DNA of 64,000 nt from positions 1 to 64,000 of the forward strand of contig DAOUQF010000003.1 of assembly GCA_030625815.1 (NCBI GenBank). The letters run 5' to 3'. Below the pieces are notes generated by a model, which saw nothing but the letters and a program-made list of their open reading frames with translations, ran no database searches and was not told where the DNA came from. The stretch comes from Eubacteriales bacterium (lineage in GTDB: Bacteria > Bacillota > Clostridia > Tissierellales > GPF-1). The position numbers were made by a program, and so were the translations under genes. Positions within the stretch are counted from its first letter, which is position 1. Every line of letters starts with the position of its first letter. Positions 54,844 through 64,000 of the stretch are shown here, one piece after another.

Positions 54844-55209
54844 TTATTCAATAATTTGTATCACTTTCCAGATAATGATGCCCCAGATCAATAAGATCGG
54901 AATCCCGTAGACCCAGCGTTTCTCCAAGGGCTTTTCCTCTAGCTTCTCAATCTTCCTGCGGCATTCATCTATAACAGCATCCGGTATCAGTCGTATGCAT
55001 CCCGCAATCATCAACGGCAAGAGAATGAGATCGTCAAGGTAGCCCAATACCGGAATAAAATCAGGAATCAAATCAATCGGCGAAAGCGCATACCCCAGCG
55101 TAAAAAGAATCGCGCCCTTTGCGTACCAAGGCGTATCCTTGTGTTTGCTTGCAAGAGAAAGCACAGCAATCTCCGATTTGATTTTTTTCGCCCATTCTCT
55201 GATTCGCAT
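54844..55209 (-). CDS. DUF1232 (YkvA-like) membrane protein
   Basis: 121 residues from ATG 55209, with GGGGAAGG before it; an earlier ATG at 55230 is less likely. The family core is TPWYAKGAILFTLGYALSPIDLIPDFIPVLG..DD, with an extra C-terminal TM segment (WVYGIPILLIWGIIIWKVI). The function of this widespread small membrane family is unknown. Confidence 0.88.
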   Translation of the reverse strand: MRIREWAKKIKSEIAVLSLASKHKDTPWYAKGAILFTLGYALSPIDLIPDFIPVLGYLDDLILLPLMIAGCIRLIPDAVIDECRRKIEKLEEKPLEKRWVYGIPILLIWGIIIWKVIQIIE

Positions 55210-55280
55210 CGTACCTTCCCCAACTCTCATTTGACGTCTTTCTCATCCTACTGCCGCGAAACATAATTTTTAATCCTCCG

Positions 55281-56960
55281 CTAGTCCTTAAAGAAATCGA
55301 CTTCAACTCCCTTTGCATCAATCAATTGAGCGGGATCCGATTCACTGTTATTCCAAATTCTTTTCTCTGCCATCACAAAATCACCGGTTCCATTTGCATC
55401 CCATGAAGTGATTTTCAATGTCTGATTCGGTTCGATAATGCAGCCTTTCGGAAAATCAAAGTACTGAGGTCCCGTTACAGAAATCAGCTGCCAGCTGCCA
55501 ATATCGACTGCCTCTCCCGAGATGTTTTTAATGATCACATACTCGGCACTCTTATTGAGTTCCGTAATCACGACCGCCGATCCAATTTCTTCGTTCTTCG
55601 TTTCACTACTCGCTTCCAATGATGATTCTACACTCGGCTCTTTCTCCAGTTCTACAAAAACTTCTGCAATTCTTTCTTTCTCTTCCATCGCTTCCTGCGG
55701 TTCTGCAGCTTCCGGTTCCTCTACTGTGTTCTTCTCATCGACATCAACTTGATCGATCGATCTGCTCTCTTCGGCGCCAACGTCTTCAAGCGCTTCAACG
55801 AAGATCCGAGATCCATTCAGCGTCATCACAATGGTTCCGTCCAAATCCGTTTCATAGGTGGATATTCCCATGTTCCTTAACCGATCCAAAATTGTTGCAT
55901 CGGGATGTCCGTAGCTATTATCCACACCAACGCTAATCACTGCATAGTCCGGGTCGATTTTCGATAAATACTGAATGGTATTCGAAGTTGAAGATCCATG
56001 ATGGCTCACCTGGAAAACATCCGCATGCAAATCGACTCCAGCCTCCACCAATTCATGCTCCGCCGCAGCCTCGGAATCCCCAACCAAGAGCACACTCTGG
56101 GTTGCATTCCCAATTTTCAAAATCACGGAATAATCGTTCGTGCTTTCATATTCCGATCCCAATGGACCCAATACTTGAATTCCCAACTCCCCCAAATCAT
56201 AGGTCGCTCCAGGTTCCGGATGCACTGCGCCAATCTGTTTTTCATCCAAAATATTCATTACATCTCGATATGCCTTAGAATCATATGCTGTACCCGACAT
56301 AAAAATCTGATCCACTTCAAACCGCTCTAAAATCCGATCCATGCCTCCAATATGATCTTCGTGAGGATGGCTGTTTACCACATACTCCAATCGATCGATT
56401 CCCAAATCCTGAAGATAGGAAATAATAAACTCCGCATCCCCTTCATTGCCGGCATCATAAAGCAGTTCATTCCCCTGCATATCCCTAACCAATACACTTA
56501 GGGCCTGCCCCACATCCAGAAAATGCACTTGCAAAACTTGATCATTTTCAGTCCCTTGCTCCTTTGAATCCTTGGTTTCTTCCGACTCCATCACCGGAGT
56601 GTTCTGACTCGCATTCTCCGATTCCTGCTCAACCGACGCCTCGCCTGTTTCTTGAGAATCCAATTCTTCCGAAACCGCGATTTCCGGCTTAAGATCCTGC
56701 GTCATTTCAGCCTTAGACGATTCTTTTTCCTTCTTTTGCACCTCTTCAACAGCTTGCGCTGGCGCTTCCTCGCTTACCGTCACGGCAGCGTTATCTGCGC
56801 CGCCAACGCTAACCCCCAATGTTATGATGGCAATAGCTGCAATGCTTGCCGCTTTTCGCTTTCCGCTCCAACCTTCCTTCCTCAAAATTGCGAGGATCAA
56901 CATCACTGGGAAAAACACAATCCACATCAAAATCTTAACTACCCCGCCCTTGTTTTTCAT
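55281..56960 (-). CDS. ComEC-like metallo-beta-lactamase hydrolase with lamin-tail domain
   Basis: 559 residues. Two N-terminal hydrophobic segments (about 7-25 and 35-52) precede an acidic linker (about 55-140) and an MBL-fold domain (about 145-395; LDVGQA, SHPHEDHIGG, LLVGDSEAAAE, SHHGS), as in the secreted ComEC/Rec2 hydrolase family. A second acidic linker and a lamin-tail (LTD) Ig-like domain (about 460-559; SAEYVIIKNISGEAVDIGSW) follow. It is probably exposed at the surface and may be a nuclease or phosphodiesterase. There is no channel domain of true ComEC. Confidence 0.88.
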   Translation of the reverse strand: MKNKGGVVKILMWIVFFPVMLILAILRKEGWSGKRKAASIAAIAIITLGVSVGGADNAAVTVSEEAPAQAVEEVQKKEKESSKAEMTQDLKPEIAVSEELDSQETGEASVEQESENASQNTPVMESEETKDSKEQGTENDQVLQVHFLDVGQALSVLVRDMQGNELLYDAGNEGDAEFIISYLQDLGIDRLEYVVNSHPHEDHIGGMDRILERFEVDQIFMSGTAYDSKAYRDVMNILDEKQIGAVHPEPGATYDLGELGIQVLGPLGSEYESTNDYSVILKIGNATQSVLLVGDSEAAAEHELVEAGVDLHADVFQVSHHGSSTSNTIQYLSKIDPDYAVISVGVDNSYGHPDATILDRLRNMGISTYETDLDGTIVMTLNGSRIFVEALEDVGAEESRSIDQVDVDEKNTVEEPEAAEPQEAMEEKERIAEVFVELEKEPSVESSLEASSETKNEEIGSAVVITELNKSAEYVIIKNISGEAVDIGSWQLISVTGPQYFDFPKGCIIEPNQTLKITSWDANGTGDFVMAEKRIWNNSESDPAQLIDAKGVEVDFFKD

Positions 56961-57116
56961 TCGGCCTCCAAATATGTTTTCTCCATTCTACCATTTTTCA
57001 TTCTGGAAAACCCGATTCTCAGCCATTTCATCCGCTACTCCTTTTTCAATCGCACCGCCTTTTCCGTACAAAAAAATTCAAAATGTACTTCCGAATAAAA
57101 ATTCTATTCAAAAAAA

Positions 57117-57136
57117 GGGAGCCTGTCAGGCTCCTC
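57117..57136 (-). terminator. Terminator after the methyltransferase gene
   Basis: GGAGCCTG and CAGGCTCC pair; on the minus strand a T run follows (CCCTTTTTTTG). Confidence 0.75.
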
Positions 57137-57147
57137 GGATCAAATGA

Positions 57148-57780
57148 TCAATTACTCGCTTTCTCCGCCACAATCAAATAATTGGGTGGATTCGAGTACA
57201 ACTTTTCGCGCTCGAAAATCACAAACTGATGCGCTTGAATCTCCTCCTCCAGCTTGCTCGTGGATATAAAGCGGATCAAAGGCGCAGCACCAAAAACCAA
57301 ACTAAGTTTCATCATTCGCCGCAACCACGGCTCCTCATTCCCCAAGCAATCCGTCGCCGAGATAAAAATCCCACCCGGTTTCAACGCGCGTGAAATTTGC
57401 TGGTAGACCTCCTCCGGATTTTCCAAATAACACAATAGATTAAAGGCAACCACCACATCAAAGGGCTCGTAAACCTCAATCTGCTTTTCCGCCTTCTCCA
57501 CGCAGAAGGTGATATTCGAAATCCCGCCATAAGCGGCTTTCATCTTTGCAACTTCAATCATGTTGACGGAATAGTCGATCGCGACAATCTCCTTGACCTC
57601 CCTTGCCATCTGAAAGGTTATCAACCCCGTGCCGCAACCCAAATCCAAAACCCGATCCGTCTTCTTCACATACTTCTTCGAAATCAGCAACAGCTTTTCG
57701 TAGGCTTGCTTATATCTCTCTTTTGTATATTCATCATAATTCTTTGCAACGCTATTCCAAAATACTGAACCATCCTTCAC
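57148..57780 (-). CDS. Class I SAM-dependent methyltransferase
   Basis: 210 residues if it begins at GTG 57780 (GGGGTG lies upstream). A longer frame opens at 57897, but its first part contains the terminator of the gene above. Motif I is VLDLGCGTGLITFQMA, then IAIDYS, FDVVVAFNLLCYLENPEE and a LKPGGIFISATD post-I region. The substrate is unknown. The final strand NYLIVAEKA is typical of the family. Confidence 0.85.
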   Translation of the reverse strand: MKDGSVFWNSVAKNYDEYTKERYKQAYEKLLLISKKYVKKTDRVLDLGCGTGLITFQMAREVKEIVAIDYSVNMIEVAKMKAAYGGISNITFCVEKAEKQIEVYEPFDVVVAFNLLCYLENPEEVYQQISRALKPGGIFISATDCLGNEEPWLRRMMKLSLVFGAAPLIRFISTSKLEEEIQAHQFVIFEREKLYSNPPNYLIVAEKASN

Positions 57781-57871
57781 TATAACACCCCATTTCCAAG
57801 GTATATTTTTTTCTTTTATATAATATTCATACCACGAAAAATCCTCGACCATAAACCCGATCAAAATTCTT

Positions 57872-57899
57872 ATAAAAAAAGTCCTACCCATAGGCAAGA
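57872..57899 (-). terminator. Terminator after the four-TM membrane protein gene
   Basis: AAGTCTTGCC pairs with GGTAGGACTT (with wobble pairs) around TATG, followed on the minus strand by TTTTT. Confidence 0.65.
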
Positions 57900-57916
57900 C
57901 TTACACTACTCTTTAT

Positions 57917-58561
57917 CTAAATCCATTTTATCCATGCAAACCATGAAACATCAAACCAATACGCAGAAATCCAAGCGAACAAAAATGCTCCTGCCAACGC
58001 GTAAATCAACGACCCCATAACACCCATTAAGTAAAATTCCGACTCCTCTTTATTGGGATGAAGATGAATGGTCAGGTATGATCGAACGCCTACGATAATG
58101 CCAATAAGCAGCAAACTTCTAAAGAAAAACGCGCCCACATAAATCACGGACTCCAAGATCCCCAACATCTTGCCATTGGGACCATTGGGTACGAAGATAA
58201 TCTCTTCTTCCAGGCTCCAATCATTCTTCCTCATTTTCTTCAGTTTCTTGTCGACCGCTCTGTAATATTGCTTCATATAGGAATTCTTCCACCGGAAGAT
58301 CACACGATCAAACCAAAGATCTCGCAATCCGAAAAACCCCAAAACCCAAATCGCCACAAACAATGGAAATTCCCACTGCCCCAAATTAACAAGCCTGATG
58401 AGATTATATTGAGAAACAAGAAAAAGAACGCCAAAATATGCCAATGCCAAGAAACAAAAAAGACTGACCGCAACACGATACTCGCGCACATAATTCATTT
58501 GTTTTTTTATTGGCTTTTTTTCACCCATTTCAATAGGGATAGTTTTTTTGCACTTTTTCAT
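57917..58561 (-). CDS. Hypothetical membrane protein
   Basis: 214 residues from ATG 58561, after GACGGAGATCAATC. Four TM segments are seen: two near the N-terminus (about 32-52, 65-82) and two near the C-terminus (about 140-160, 180-200). A basic, charged cytoplasmic stretch lies between (FRWKNSYMKQYYRAVDKKLKK). No family was recognised. Confidence 0.7.
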   Translation of the reverse strand: MKKCKKTIPIEMGEKKPIKKQMNYVREYRVAVSLFCFLALAYFGVLFLVSQYNLIRLVNLGQWEFPLFVAIWVLGFFGLRDLWFDRVIFRWKNSYMKQYYRAVDKKLKKMRKNDWSLEEEIIFVPNGPNGKMLGILESVIYVGAFFFRSLLLIGIIVGVRSYLTIHLHPNKEESEFYLMGVMGSLIYALAGAFLFAWISAYWFDVSWFAWIKWI

Positions 58562-58685
58562 GATTGATCTCCGTCTCAGTATTGAATTCAAATTCACAAT
58601 ATTCATTATATCAAAGAAGCCCCTCAAACCCTATCGATTTAAAGCAAATCAACAAATTAAGAAAAGACCTCGATCTGAAACCAGA

Positions 58686-58714
58686 AAACGGCCTGCCAAA
58701 ATCAACAGGTCGTT
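58686..58714 (-). terminator. Terminator after the VanZ-like gene
   Basis: AACGGCCTG pairs with CAGGTCGTT around CCAAAATCAA. It lies just past the stop of the minus-strand VanZ-like gene. Confidence 0.6.
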
Positions 58715-58721
58715 TTATTCA

Positions 58722-59186
58722 TCATTCACGATTGGTAATTTCCTTAAAACGAAGAATTTCATATCCCGCGAAGGCTCCAGCCAGATCCCATATTAAATCC
58801 AAACCGCTAAACTCGCCTTGAAGTACCAGACTCTGAAAGCCTTCATCCGCCACGGAAATAAACACCACCGTCAAAGCCACCAGCCACATTCGCCTTCTGC
58901 CGGCAATCCCCCACCAAGTAAAAGACGCACTCACAAAAAATCCCAAAAGTATAAATGCTACAATTTGAACAATCTTTTGCAGTACCACCTCCAGCCAGTC
59001 CAGATTCCATTCAGCAGAGAACTGCCATTGAACGGCCATGCGTTTGATAAACTCGATGAATCCCAACCCAATATCCGTAAAGCCCATCTCGATCCGATAT
59101 GAGGAATAGAAAATCCCGGCCATACAACCCAAGACCAAAAATATACCAAAGACTTTTCTTGTTTTGCGCTCAAATCCATTCTCCAT
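58722..59186 (-). CDS. VanZ-like membrane protein
   Basis: 154 residues; ATG 59186 follows AGGAAGTGAG. Four hydrophobic segments and the pattern QKIVQIVAFILLGFFVS, DEGFQSLVLQGEFSGLDLIWD match the VanZ family (conserved DE..Q and R/D near the last TM). The role outside vancomycin-type clusters is not defined. No other van genes are near. Confidence 0.82.
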   Translation of the reverse strand: MENGFERKTRKVFGIFLVLGCMAGIFYSSYRIEMGFTDIGLGFIEFIKRMAVQWQFSAEWNLDWLEVVLQKIVQIVAFILLGFFVSASFTWWGIAGRRRMWLVALTVVFISVADEGFQSLVLQGEFSGLDLIWDLAGAFAGYEILRFKEITNRE

Positions 59187-59296
59187 CTCACTTCCTCCTT
59201 AATGATGTTCGTCTCAGCTCTCTTTACTATTTTACCCAACTTTCACCCCCTCCCAATAACGACTCGCCTTTACTCAGACAACTCACTTCATTAAAA

Positions 59297-59325
59297 AACT
59301 CCGACTAAAAGTCGAAGTTTTTTTA
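59297..59325 (-). terminator. Terminator after galE
   Basis: AACTTCGACT/AGTCGGAGTT-type pairing (AACTCCGACT with AAGTCGAAGTT) just after the galE stop; on the minus strand it ends in TTTTTTAATG. Confidence 0.65.
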
Positions 59326-60321
59326 CTATCCCTTAAAGTTCTTTTCGAAATTCCAAGAATCCCGACACATTTCTACAATCCCTCGACTTGCCTTCCAGCC
59401 TAATTCTTGTTCCGCCTTTGAAGCGTCCGCATAGCAAGAGGCAATGTCCCCCGCGCGTCGCGGCACAATTTCAAAAGGCACCTTCAAACCATTGGCTTCC
59501 TCAAATGCATGCACCAATTCCAATACTGAGGTTCCTCTTCCAGTACCCAGATTGTAAATATGAACCCCAGGTGCTAGATGATCCAACGCATCGACATGGC
59601 CCTGGGCTAAATCCATCACATGAATATAATCCCGTACCCCAGTTCCATCTATGGTTCCATAATCATTTCCAAACACACGAAGCTTCTCCAACTTTCCTTT
59701 GGCCACCTGCGCTACATACGGCATCAAATTATTGGGAATCCCATTTGGCGCTTCGCCGATCAATCCACTTGGGTGCGCGCCAACGGGATTAAAATACCGC
59801 AACAAGGTAACCGCAAGATCAGGATGCGCTGTCGCTGCATCCGTTAAAATTCGCTCACTCATCACCTTGGATTCGCCATAGGGATTCGTCGTCGGCAATA
59901 ATTTCATGGTTTCCACGAATGGCACTTGATTGTCTCCATACACAGTTGCCGAGGAACTGAATACAAATTTCGCCACCCCGTGTTTCACACACGCCTGAGT
60001 CAACACCATGGTGCTGACAATATTGTTGTAATAATAATCAATGGGTTTCTCCACCGATTCACCTACGGCTTTTAATCCCGCAAAATGAATCACACCCTCA
60101 AACTGATGGTTGGAAAACAAAATATCAATCAACGCGGAATCAGTTACATTGATCTTGTAAAAAATCACTTTTTTCCCGGCAATCTCCTCAATACGATCCA
60201 CCGCTTCCCGCTTGCTATTGCAAAGGTTGTCTGCTATCACCACAGAATGCCCCGCCTTCAATAATGCCACACAGGTATGGGATCCGATATAGCCGGCTCC
60301 GCCTGTCACTAAAATATTCAT
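59326..60321 (-). CDS. galE: UDP-glucose 4-epimerase
   Basis: 331 residues. The NAD-binding start MNILVTGGAGYIGSHT, SSSATVYGD, catalytic Tyr in NPYGESK, ALRYFN-like TLLRYFNPVGAH and the C-terminal GWKASRG are those of GalE. It interconverts UDP-glucose and UDP-galactose and so feeds surface polysaccharide or the glycolipid genes. It stands alone with its own terminator. Confidence 0.95.
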   Translation of the reverse strand: MNILVTGGAGYIGSHTCVALLKAGHSVVIADNLCNSKREAVDRIEEIAGKKVIFYKINVTDSALIDILFSNHQFEGVIHFAGLKAVGESVEKPIDYYYNNIVSTMVLTQACVKHGVAKFVFSSSATVYGDNQVPFVETMKLLPTTNPYGESKVMSERILTDAATAHPDLAVTLLRYFNPVGAHPSGLIGEAPNGIPNNLMPYVAQVAKGKLEKLRVFGNDYGTIDGTGVRDYIHVMDLAQGHVDALDHLAPGVHIYNLGTGRGTSVLELVHAFEEANGLKVPFEIVPRRAGDIASCYADASKAEQELGWKASRGIVEMCRDSWNFEKNFKG

Positions 60322-60483
60322 CTCTCGCCTCCAAAATATTGATAATCCCGCTCATTTCTTTCTCCTCATATCGTAACATAAATTGCTTTTGTTTTGTGAA
60401 TCAAATAACAAAAAGAATTAACTTACTACTTGTTTAGATGGTCTTATACTTGTCTTTCACAAGGAGTATTTCTTGATATGCAA

Positions 60484-60516
60484 AAAACCACTCCCAACAT
60501 GTCAAGGAAGTGGTCC
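60484..60516 (-). terminator. Terminator of the glucarate/adenylating enzyme operon
   Basis: CCACTTCC and GGGAGTGG pair around TTGACATGTT, followed on the minus strand by TTTTTTG. The remaining 60517-60636 stretch holds no gene. Confidence 0.7.
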
Positions 60517-60636
60517 AAATCATAAAACTGAAATAATTAATTCATTATTGGCCGACTTATAGACGATCGACTCTACGACCTGCCTTTGATCCGTTTCATC
60601 CTGTTTCGAGCGCAACTTATTTCTTCCTCGTTCCCT

Positions 60637-61986
60637 TTAGAATCTTCGAATCAAATATCTCACCTTACCCGATGGCGCCCGTTCCAATTCCGAAACTTCC
60701 TCCCAAGTGATTGTCATCTCGCCCAAAAACTCGCGGCAGTTTTGCCGCATCTTGTCCATAAATACGGGCTGAAAATCATCTTTTGGAATCAAGCGCACAT
60801 GAATCTCACCCGGCACATCTTGAACGATCTGCATGGCAATAATTCCCTTCACACCTTTCGTCAAACGACCGATCCTTCGAACCTTTCTGCCCAAAGCCGT
60901 AACCAGATAATCCTCGACCCGTCCGGTCAATTCTTCGATATAGGTGCTCTGCCAACCGCAGGCGCAACCTGAATTGCGAAGGATTCCGCGATCCCCCGGC
61001 CGATACCGGATATAAGGCGCGTCCATGGACAACAAATCCGTAATCGCCAATTCGCCCTCTTCCCCTTCCGGAAGCAAATTTCCTTCCGCATCAATCACTT
61101 CGACCAAACAACGATCCAATATATGATAATGTCCCTCTTTGCATTGAACCGCAACCAAACCAACCTCGCTAGTGCCGTAGGTCTGATACACGGGACACGA
61201 AAAAGCCTCTTCCACAACGATTCGCTGCTCGTCCGTCAACCCTTCGCTGTCTGTAACAATTCCCCGAAGAGATAAACGCCGATCATGGTGTGCGAGCATC
61301 GATTCTGCCAGCAGATACCAGGAAAATCCATACCCCGTACCCAGTTCAGCGCCGTAATCGAGCATGGCCTTCAGATAGTCTCCATAGGTGTTCCCATCCA
61401 CATGGTCGATGGAACACTGCAATTGCCGGAATGGATAAATCACAAACCAATAGGGCGGATGATTCACATCCGGTGCGGCAATAGGCACATTGGACAATCG
61501 TGCAACCTTCCCGCCCCTAACACCCGCTGCAAATTCATACAATCGATCATAGAGGGCATACTCGTAATGCATGGTCTGCTTGTCTCGATGAAAAACCAGA
61601 CTGCTTCCCGTTGTTCCCCCGGTCCAGCCCTTCCACAATCCCTTTTGAGGCTGCGGATTCACCATTCGAATTCCCTCTTCTCGAATCATATCCTTTGTCA
61701 AAAAGGGTATTGCAGCCAATTCGCCAACACATGCTACTTCATCGATCGATAAAACATCTTGATAATGGGGGATGATTTCCCCGCTGTGCTTCAACAGCCT
61801 ATTCAGCCATTCCAATTGTTTTTCTCGTTGATTTTCCTCCAACATCTTTTCGATGTCCATCTCTTGATAATGCCGATAGTACTCTCCCCCGTGACGAATG
61901 CGCTTTCGCCGAATTGCTTCCAGATTAGCCATCAGTTGGCGAACCCGATACGGTGCACGCTTGTAAACCGTCTTCATCCAACTCAT
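60637..61986 (-). CDS. CapK/PaaK-like adenylating enzyme
   Basis: 449 residues. The AMP-binding fold of phenylacetate-CoA ligases is clear: [12 protein letters not shown] (P-loop-like), [31 protein letters not shown] and [12 protein letters not shown]. CapK relatives occur in polysaccharide clusters. A Cys-rich GCACGW loop (near 341) is typical of the PaaK group. The substrate acid is unknown. The start overlaps the stop of the glucarate-dehydratase-like gene by 4 bases, so the two are coupled. Confidence 0.85.
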   Translation of the reverse strand: MSWMKTVYKRAPYRVRQLMANLEAIRRKRIRHGGEYYRHYQEMDIEKMLEENQREKQLEWLNRLLKHSGEIIPHYQDVLSIDEVACVGELAAIPFLTKDMIREEGIRMVNPQPQKGLWKGWTGGTTGSSLVFHRDKQTMHYEYALYDRLYEFAAGVRGGKVARLSNVPIAAPDVNHPPYWFVIYPFRQLQCSIDHVDGNTYGDYLKAMLDYGAELGTGYGFSWYLLAESMLAHHDRRLSLRGIVTDSEGLTDEQRIVVEEAFSCPVYQTYGTSEVGLVAVQCKEGHYHILDRCLVEVIDAEGNLLPEGEEGELAITDLLSMDAPYIRYRPGDRGILRNSGCACGWQSTYIEELTGRVEDYLVTALGRKVRRIGRLTKGVKGIIAMQIVQDVPGEIHVRLIPKDDFQPVFMDKMRQNCREFLGEMTITWEEVSELERAPSGKVRYLIRRF

Positions 61987-63335
61987 ACCATCTCATCCTT
62001 TCCAGCTCTCACCATGCAAGGTTGTTTAGGATCAAATCTCCAGCCTGGAATCAAGTATTGCATGGCAACTGCATCATTTCGATCTTCAGATTGCAGGGTC
62101 TCGTACAACGCATTGGCAACCCGCACTTGTTCCCAATCCAGCTCAACCCCCATCCCTGGTTTCTCTGGTACCTGAATCTCTCCATTTATAATCTGCAAGG
62201 GACTTTTTGTTAACCGCTCCGTCCTTTCCTGCCAAATCCAATGGGTGTCAATCGCCGTGATGGAACCCGGAATCGCGGCGGCCGTTTGAACCATCATCGC
62301 CAAGGAAATATCAAAGTGATTATTGGAATGACAGCCCCAAACCATTCCCTGCTCCCGGCAAATTTCGCCAACCCTTACGGAACCTTCCATGGTCCAAAAA
62401 TGCGGATCCGCCAAGGGAATATCCACGGCCTGTAAAGCCATGGCATGCTTCAATTGCCGCCAATCCGTTGCAACCATATTGGTTGCCGTGAGAATGCCGG
62501 TTTTCTTTCGGAATTCCGCCATAATCTCGCGCCCGGAAAATCCATCTTCCGCGCCGCAGGGATCTTCACAATAAGCGATCAAGTCTTTCAATTCCTTACC
62601 ATATTCGATGGCTTCCTCCAAGGACCAGCAGCCATTGGGATCAATAGTAATCCGCCCCTGGGGAAATTGCTCTTTCAAGGCGCGAAGCGTTTGAATCTCT
62701 TCCCTTCCCGAGAAGACACCGCCCTTTAATTTGAAATCACAAAACCCGTACTTCTCATAAGCCGCTATCGCCAAACGAACCATAGCCTCCGGCGTAACCG
62801 CCTCCTCCCGGCGAAGTCGATACCAATCGCACTCTCCCTTCGGTTCCCTAAAATAAGGCAGCTCCGTTAAATCTGGATTTGCCACATAAAACAAATAGCC
62901 CAACACCGGCACAGCCTTTCGCTGCTGCCCTGTCCCAAGCAAAGCGGCCACCGGCACCCCTCGATGCTTTCCGACTAGATCCAGCATCGCGGATTCAACG
63001 GCGGTCACCGCATGGATCGCCACTCGCTGATCATAGGTTTGATTGCCACGCCCCAACCGATCCCGGTCTTGAAAATCAGCTCCGATCCGTTTTTTTACAT
63101 CCCAGACCGCATCGATCGATTCTCCCCGAACGAACTTTCTCGCCGCTTCCAAAGTATTTCGGATCTGCTCGCCCCCGGGCACCTCGCCGATTCCAGTCTG
63201 TCCCGTTGAATCGGTGAGCACAACAAGATTGCGAGTGAAATACGGGCCATGGGCGCCGCTTAAATTCAACAGCATGCTGTCGCGTCCCGCTACGGGGATC
63301 ACCTTCATTTCTACGATTACCGGTGTGCTTTCCAT
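61983..63335 (-). CDS. gudD: Glucarate dehydratase-like enolase-superfamily enzyme
   Basis: 450 residues, the length of GudD. The N-terminal capping domain (about 1-140) holds [19 protein letters not shown]. The barrel has the KLKGG base, the metal ligands IDPNGCW (Asp), CEDPCG (Glu) and TNMVATDW, and the final [12 protein letters not shown] with catalytic His, a GudD hallmark. It dehydrates glucarate or idarate to 5-keto-4-deoxyglucarate. Next to a TctA-type transporter it suggests uptake and use of aldarate; the coupled adenylating enzyme is not part of the usual pathway. Confidence 0.92.
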   Translation of the reverse strand: MESTPVIVEMKVIPVAGRDSMLLNLSGAHGPYFTRNLVVLTDSTGQTGIGEVPGGEQIRNTLEAARKFVRGESIDAVWDVKKRIGADFQDRDRLGRGNQTYDQRVAIHAVTAVESAMLDLVGKHRGVPVAALLGTGQQRKAVPVLGYLFYVANPDLTELPYFREPKGECDWYRLRREEAVTPEAMVRLAIAAYEKYGFCDFKLKGGVFSGREEIQTLRALKEQFPQGRITIDPNGCWSLEEAIEYGKELKDLIAYCEDPCGAEDGFSGREIMAEFRKKTGILTATNMVATDWRQLKHAMALQAVDIPLADPHFWTMEGSVRVGEICREQGMVWGCHSNNHFDISLAMMVQTAAAIPGSITAIDTHWIWQERTERLTKSPLQIINGEIQVPEKPGMGVELDWEQVRVANALYETLQSEDRNDAVAMQYLIPGWRFDPKQPCMVRAGKDEMV

Positions 63336-63344
63336 CCAACTCTC

Positions 63345-64000
63345 CTATCGTCTTTTTGTCTTAACTCGCAACCGCCTGGAATTTCGGATGGACAGCACCA
63401 CCGAAAGAAGGATCAACCCCCACAACACCACAACAATGGGACTCTTGGTGAAAAAGATTGCGAAGGTTCCATAAGACTCCAAGCTCTTGACGAAATACGT
63501 CTCGGCCGATTTTCCCAGAATAAATCCAATAATAAAAGGGGGTACTTCCAATCCAAATTTCACCCCGACATACCCGATGATTCCAAAAACCAACAGGGTC
63601 CAAATATCAAACATCACGCCATAGTTTGTTGCATACGCGCCGATCACGCACATCACTACAATTATGGGATATAGGATGTATTTTGGCACACGAACGATCT
63701 TGGCTAAACCACGGATCGAAAAAAACATCACCACAAACATCACGAGATTCGCAAAAAACAAGGCCGTTAAAATCCCCTTCCACGTCTCGGGATGATTCCC
63801 GATAAACAAGGGACCCACCTGAACTCCTTGAAGGGTGAATGCGCCAATCAGCACCGCCGTCGTGCTGTCTCCGGGAATCCCCAGGGACAAGAGGGGAATC
63901 AGGGCGCCGCCGGTCAAGCCATTGTTCGCGGCTTCCGAGGCAATCAATCCCGTTGGTTCTCCCGTACCCATGGCATCTTTTTTCTTCGAATAATTCTTCG
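63345..64000 (-). CDS. tctA: Tripartite tricarboxylate transporter TctA-type permease, C-terminal part
   Basis: The frame is open to the edge of the window (5' end missing). It holds the TctA motif KDAMGTGEPTGLIASEAANN and GGALIPLLSLGIPGDSTTAV, and five to six TM segments. It takes up carboxylates with a TctB subunit and a TctC binding protein, not in the window. Its position 9 bases before the glucarate-dehydratase-like gene suggests the substrate is a sugar diacid. Confidence 0.92.
   Translation of the reverse strand, partial: KNYSKKKDAMGTGEPTGLIASEAANNGLTGGALIPLLSLGIPGDSTTAVLIGAFTLQGVQVGPLFIGNHPETWKGILTALFFANLVMFVVMFFSIRGLAKIVRVPKYILYPIIVVMCVIGAYATNYGVMFDIWTLLVFGIIGYVGVKFGLEVPPFIIGFILGKSAETYFVKSLESYGTFAIFFTKSPIVVVLWGLILLSVVLSIRNSRRLRVKTKRR

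Noticed and set aside
57781-57897. Longer methyltransferase N-terminus starting at 57897
   Set aside because: It would have to be translated from RNA containing the terminator of the upstream gene, and the added residues do not look like the family.

Overview
The window looks like part of a low-to-mid GC Bacillota chromosome, most likely an anaerobic member of the Clostridia. The reasons are strong AGGAGG-type ribosome binding sites, many S-layer-homology (SLH) surface proteins, c-di-GMP signalling parts, a Wzz/tyrosine-kinase/PHP-phosphatase capsule operon of Gram-positive type, and a class C group II intron. No rRNA or tRNA gene was found, and the species cannot be named from the sequence.

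Bases 1 to about 15,700 are an AT-rich accessory island. It opens with the 3' end of an IS66-family element carrying a group II intron between its transposase stop codon and its right inverted repeat. Next come a strongly folded orphan element and eroded or small genes: a possible AbiEi-like/DUF6088 protein, a frameshifted cyclic-phosphate receiver-like gene, DUF2442, and a DUF6075-like gene cut by an insertion. Two ISL3-type insertion sequences then lie head to tail, both with a frameshift in the same poly-A tract. The island ends with a probable defence cluster on the minus strand: a PHP + SMC-like ATPase (TrlF/Ppl type), a Ser/Thr protein kinase, an HNH-like protein, and a separate HEPN-domain gene.

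From about 15,766 the DNA looks like core genome. A plus-strand operon (15,766-20,182) encodes a double glycosyltransferase of the MGDG-synthase type, a polysaccharide deacetylase, a YkoP-like protein and a lipid-flippase-like membrane protein. It converges on an HD-GYP c-di-GMP phosphodiesterase. Bases 21,770-43,531 form a cell-surface module: an SLH lytic transglycosylase, three paralogous secreted beta-propeller-like proteins and a relic of a fourth, a 2,111-residue SLH adhesin with eight Ig-like repeats, a Glu/Pro-repeat protein behind a c-di-GMP-I riboswitch, two further SLH proteins, and a two-component pair (response regulator and dual-SBP sensor kinase). A direct-repeat motif (GTAAG, five bases, GTAAG) recurs at fixed distance upstream of several of these genes and of the HD-GYP gene, so this may be one regulon.

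Bases 43,707-47,877 hold a small membrane protein and a capsule/exopolysaccharide operon. Then come a MerR regulator with a textbook 19-bp-spacer promoter driving a MATE exporter, an excisionase-like pseudogene, an alpha/beta hydrolase, two PD-(D/E)XK-like proteins, DUF1232, a ComEC-like metallohydrolase with a lamin-tail domain, a methyltransferase, membrane proteins including VanZ, and galE. The window closes with a CapK/PaaK-like adenylating enzyme translationally coupled to a glucarate-dehydratase-like enzyme and the end of a TctA-type transporter gene.
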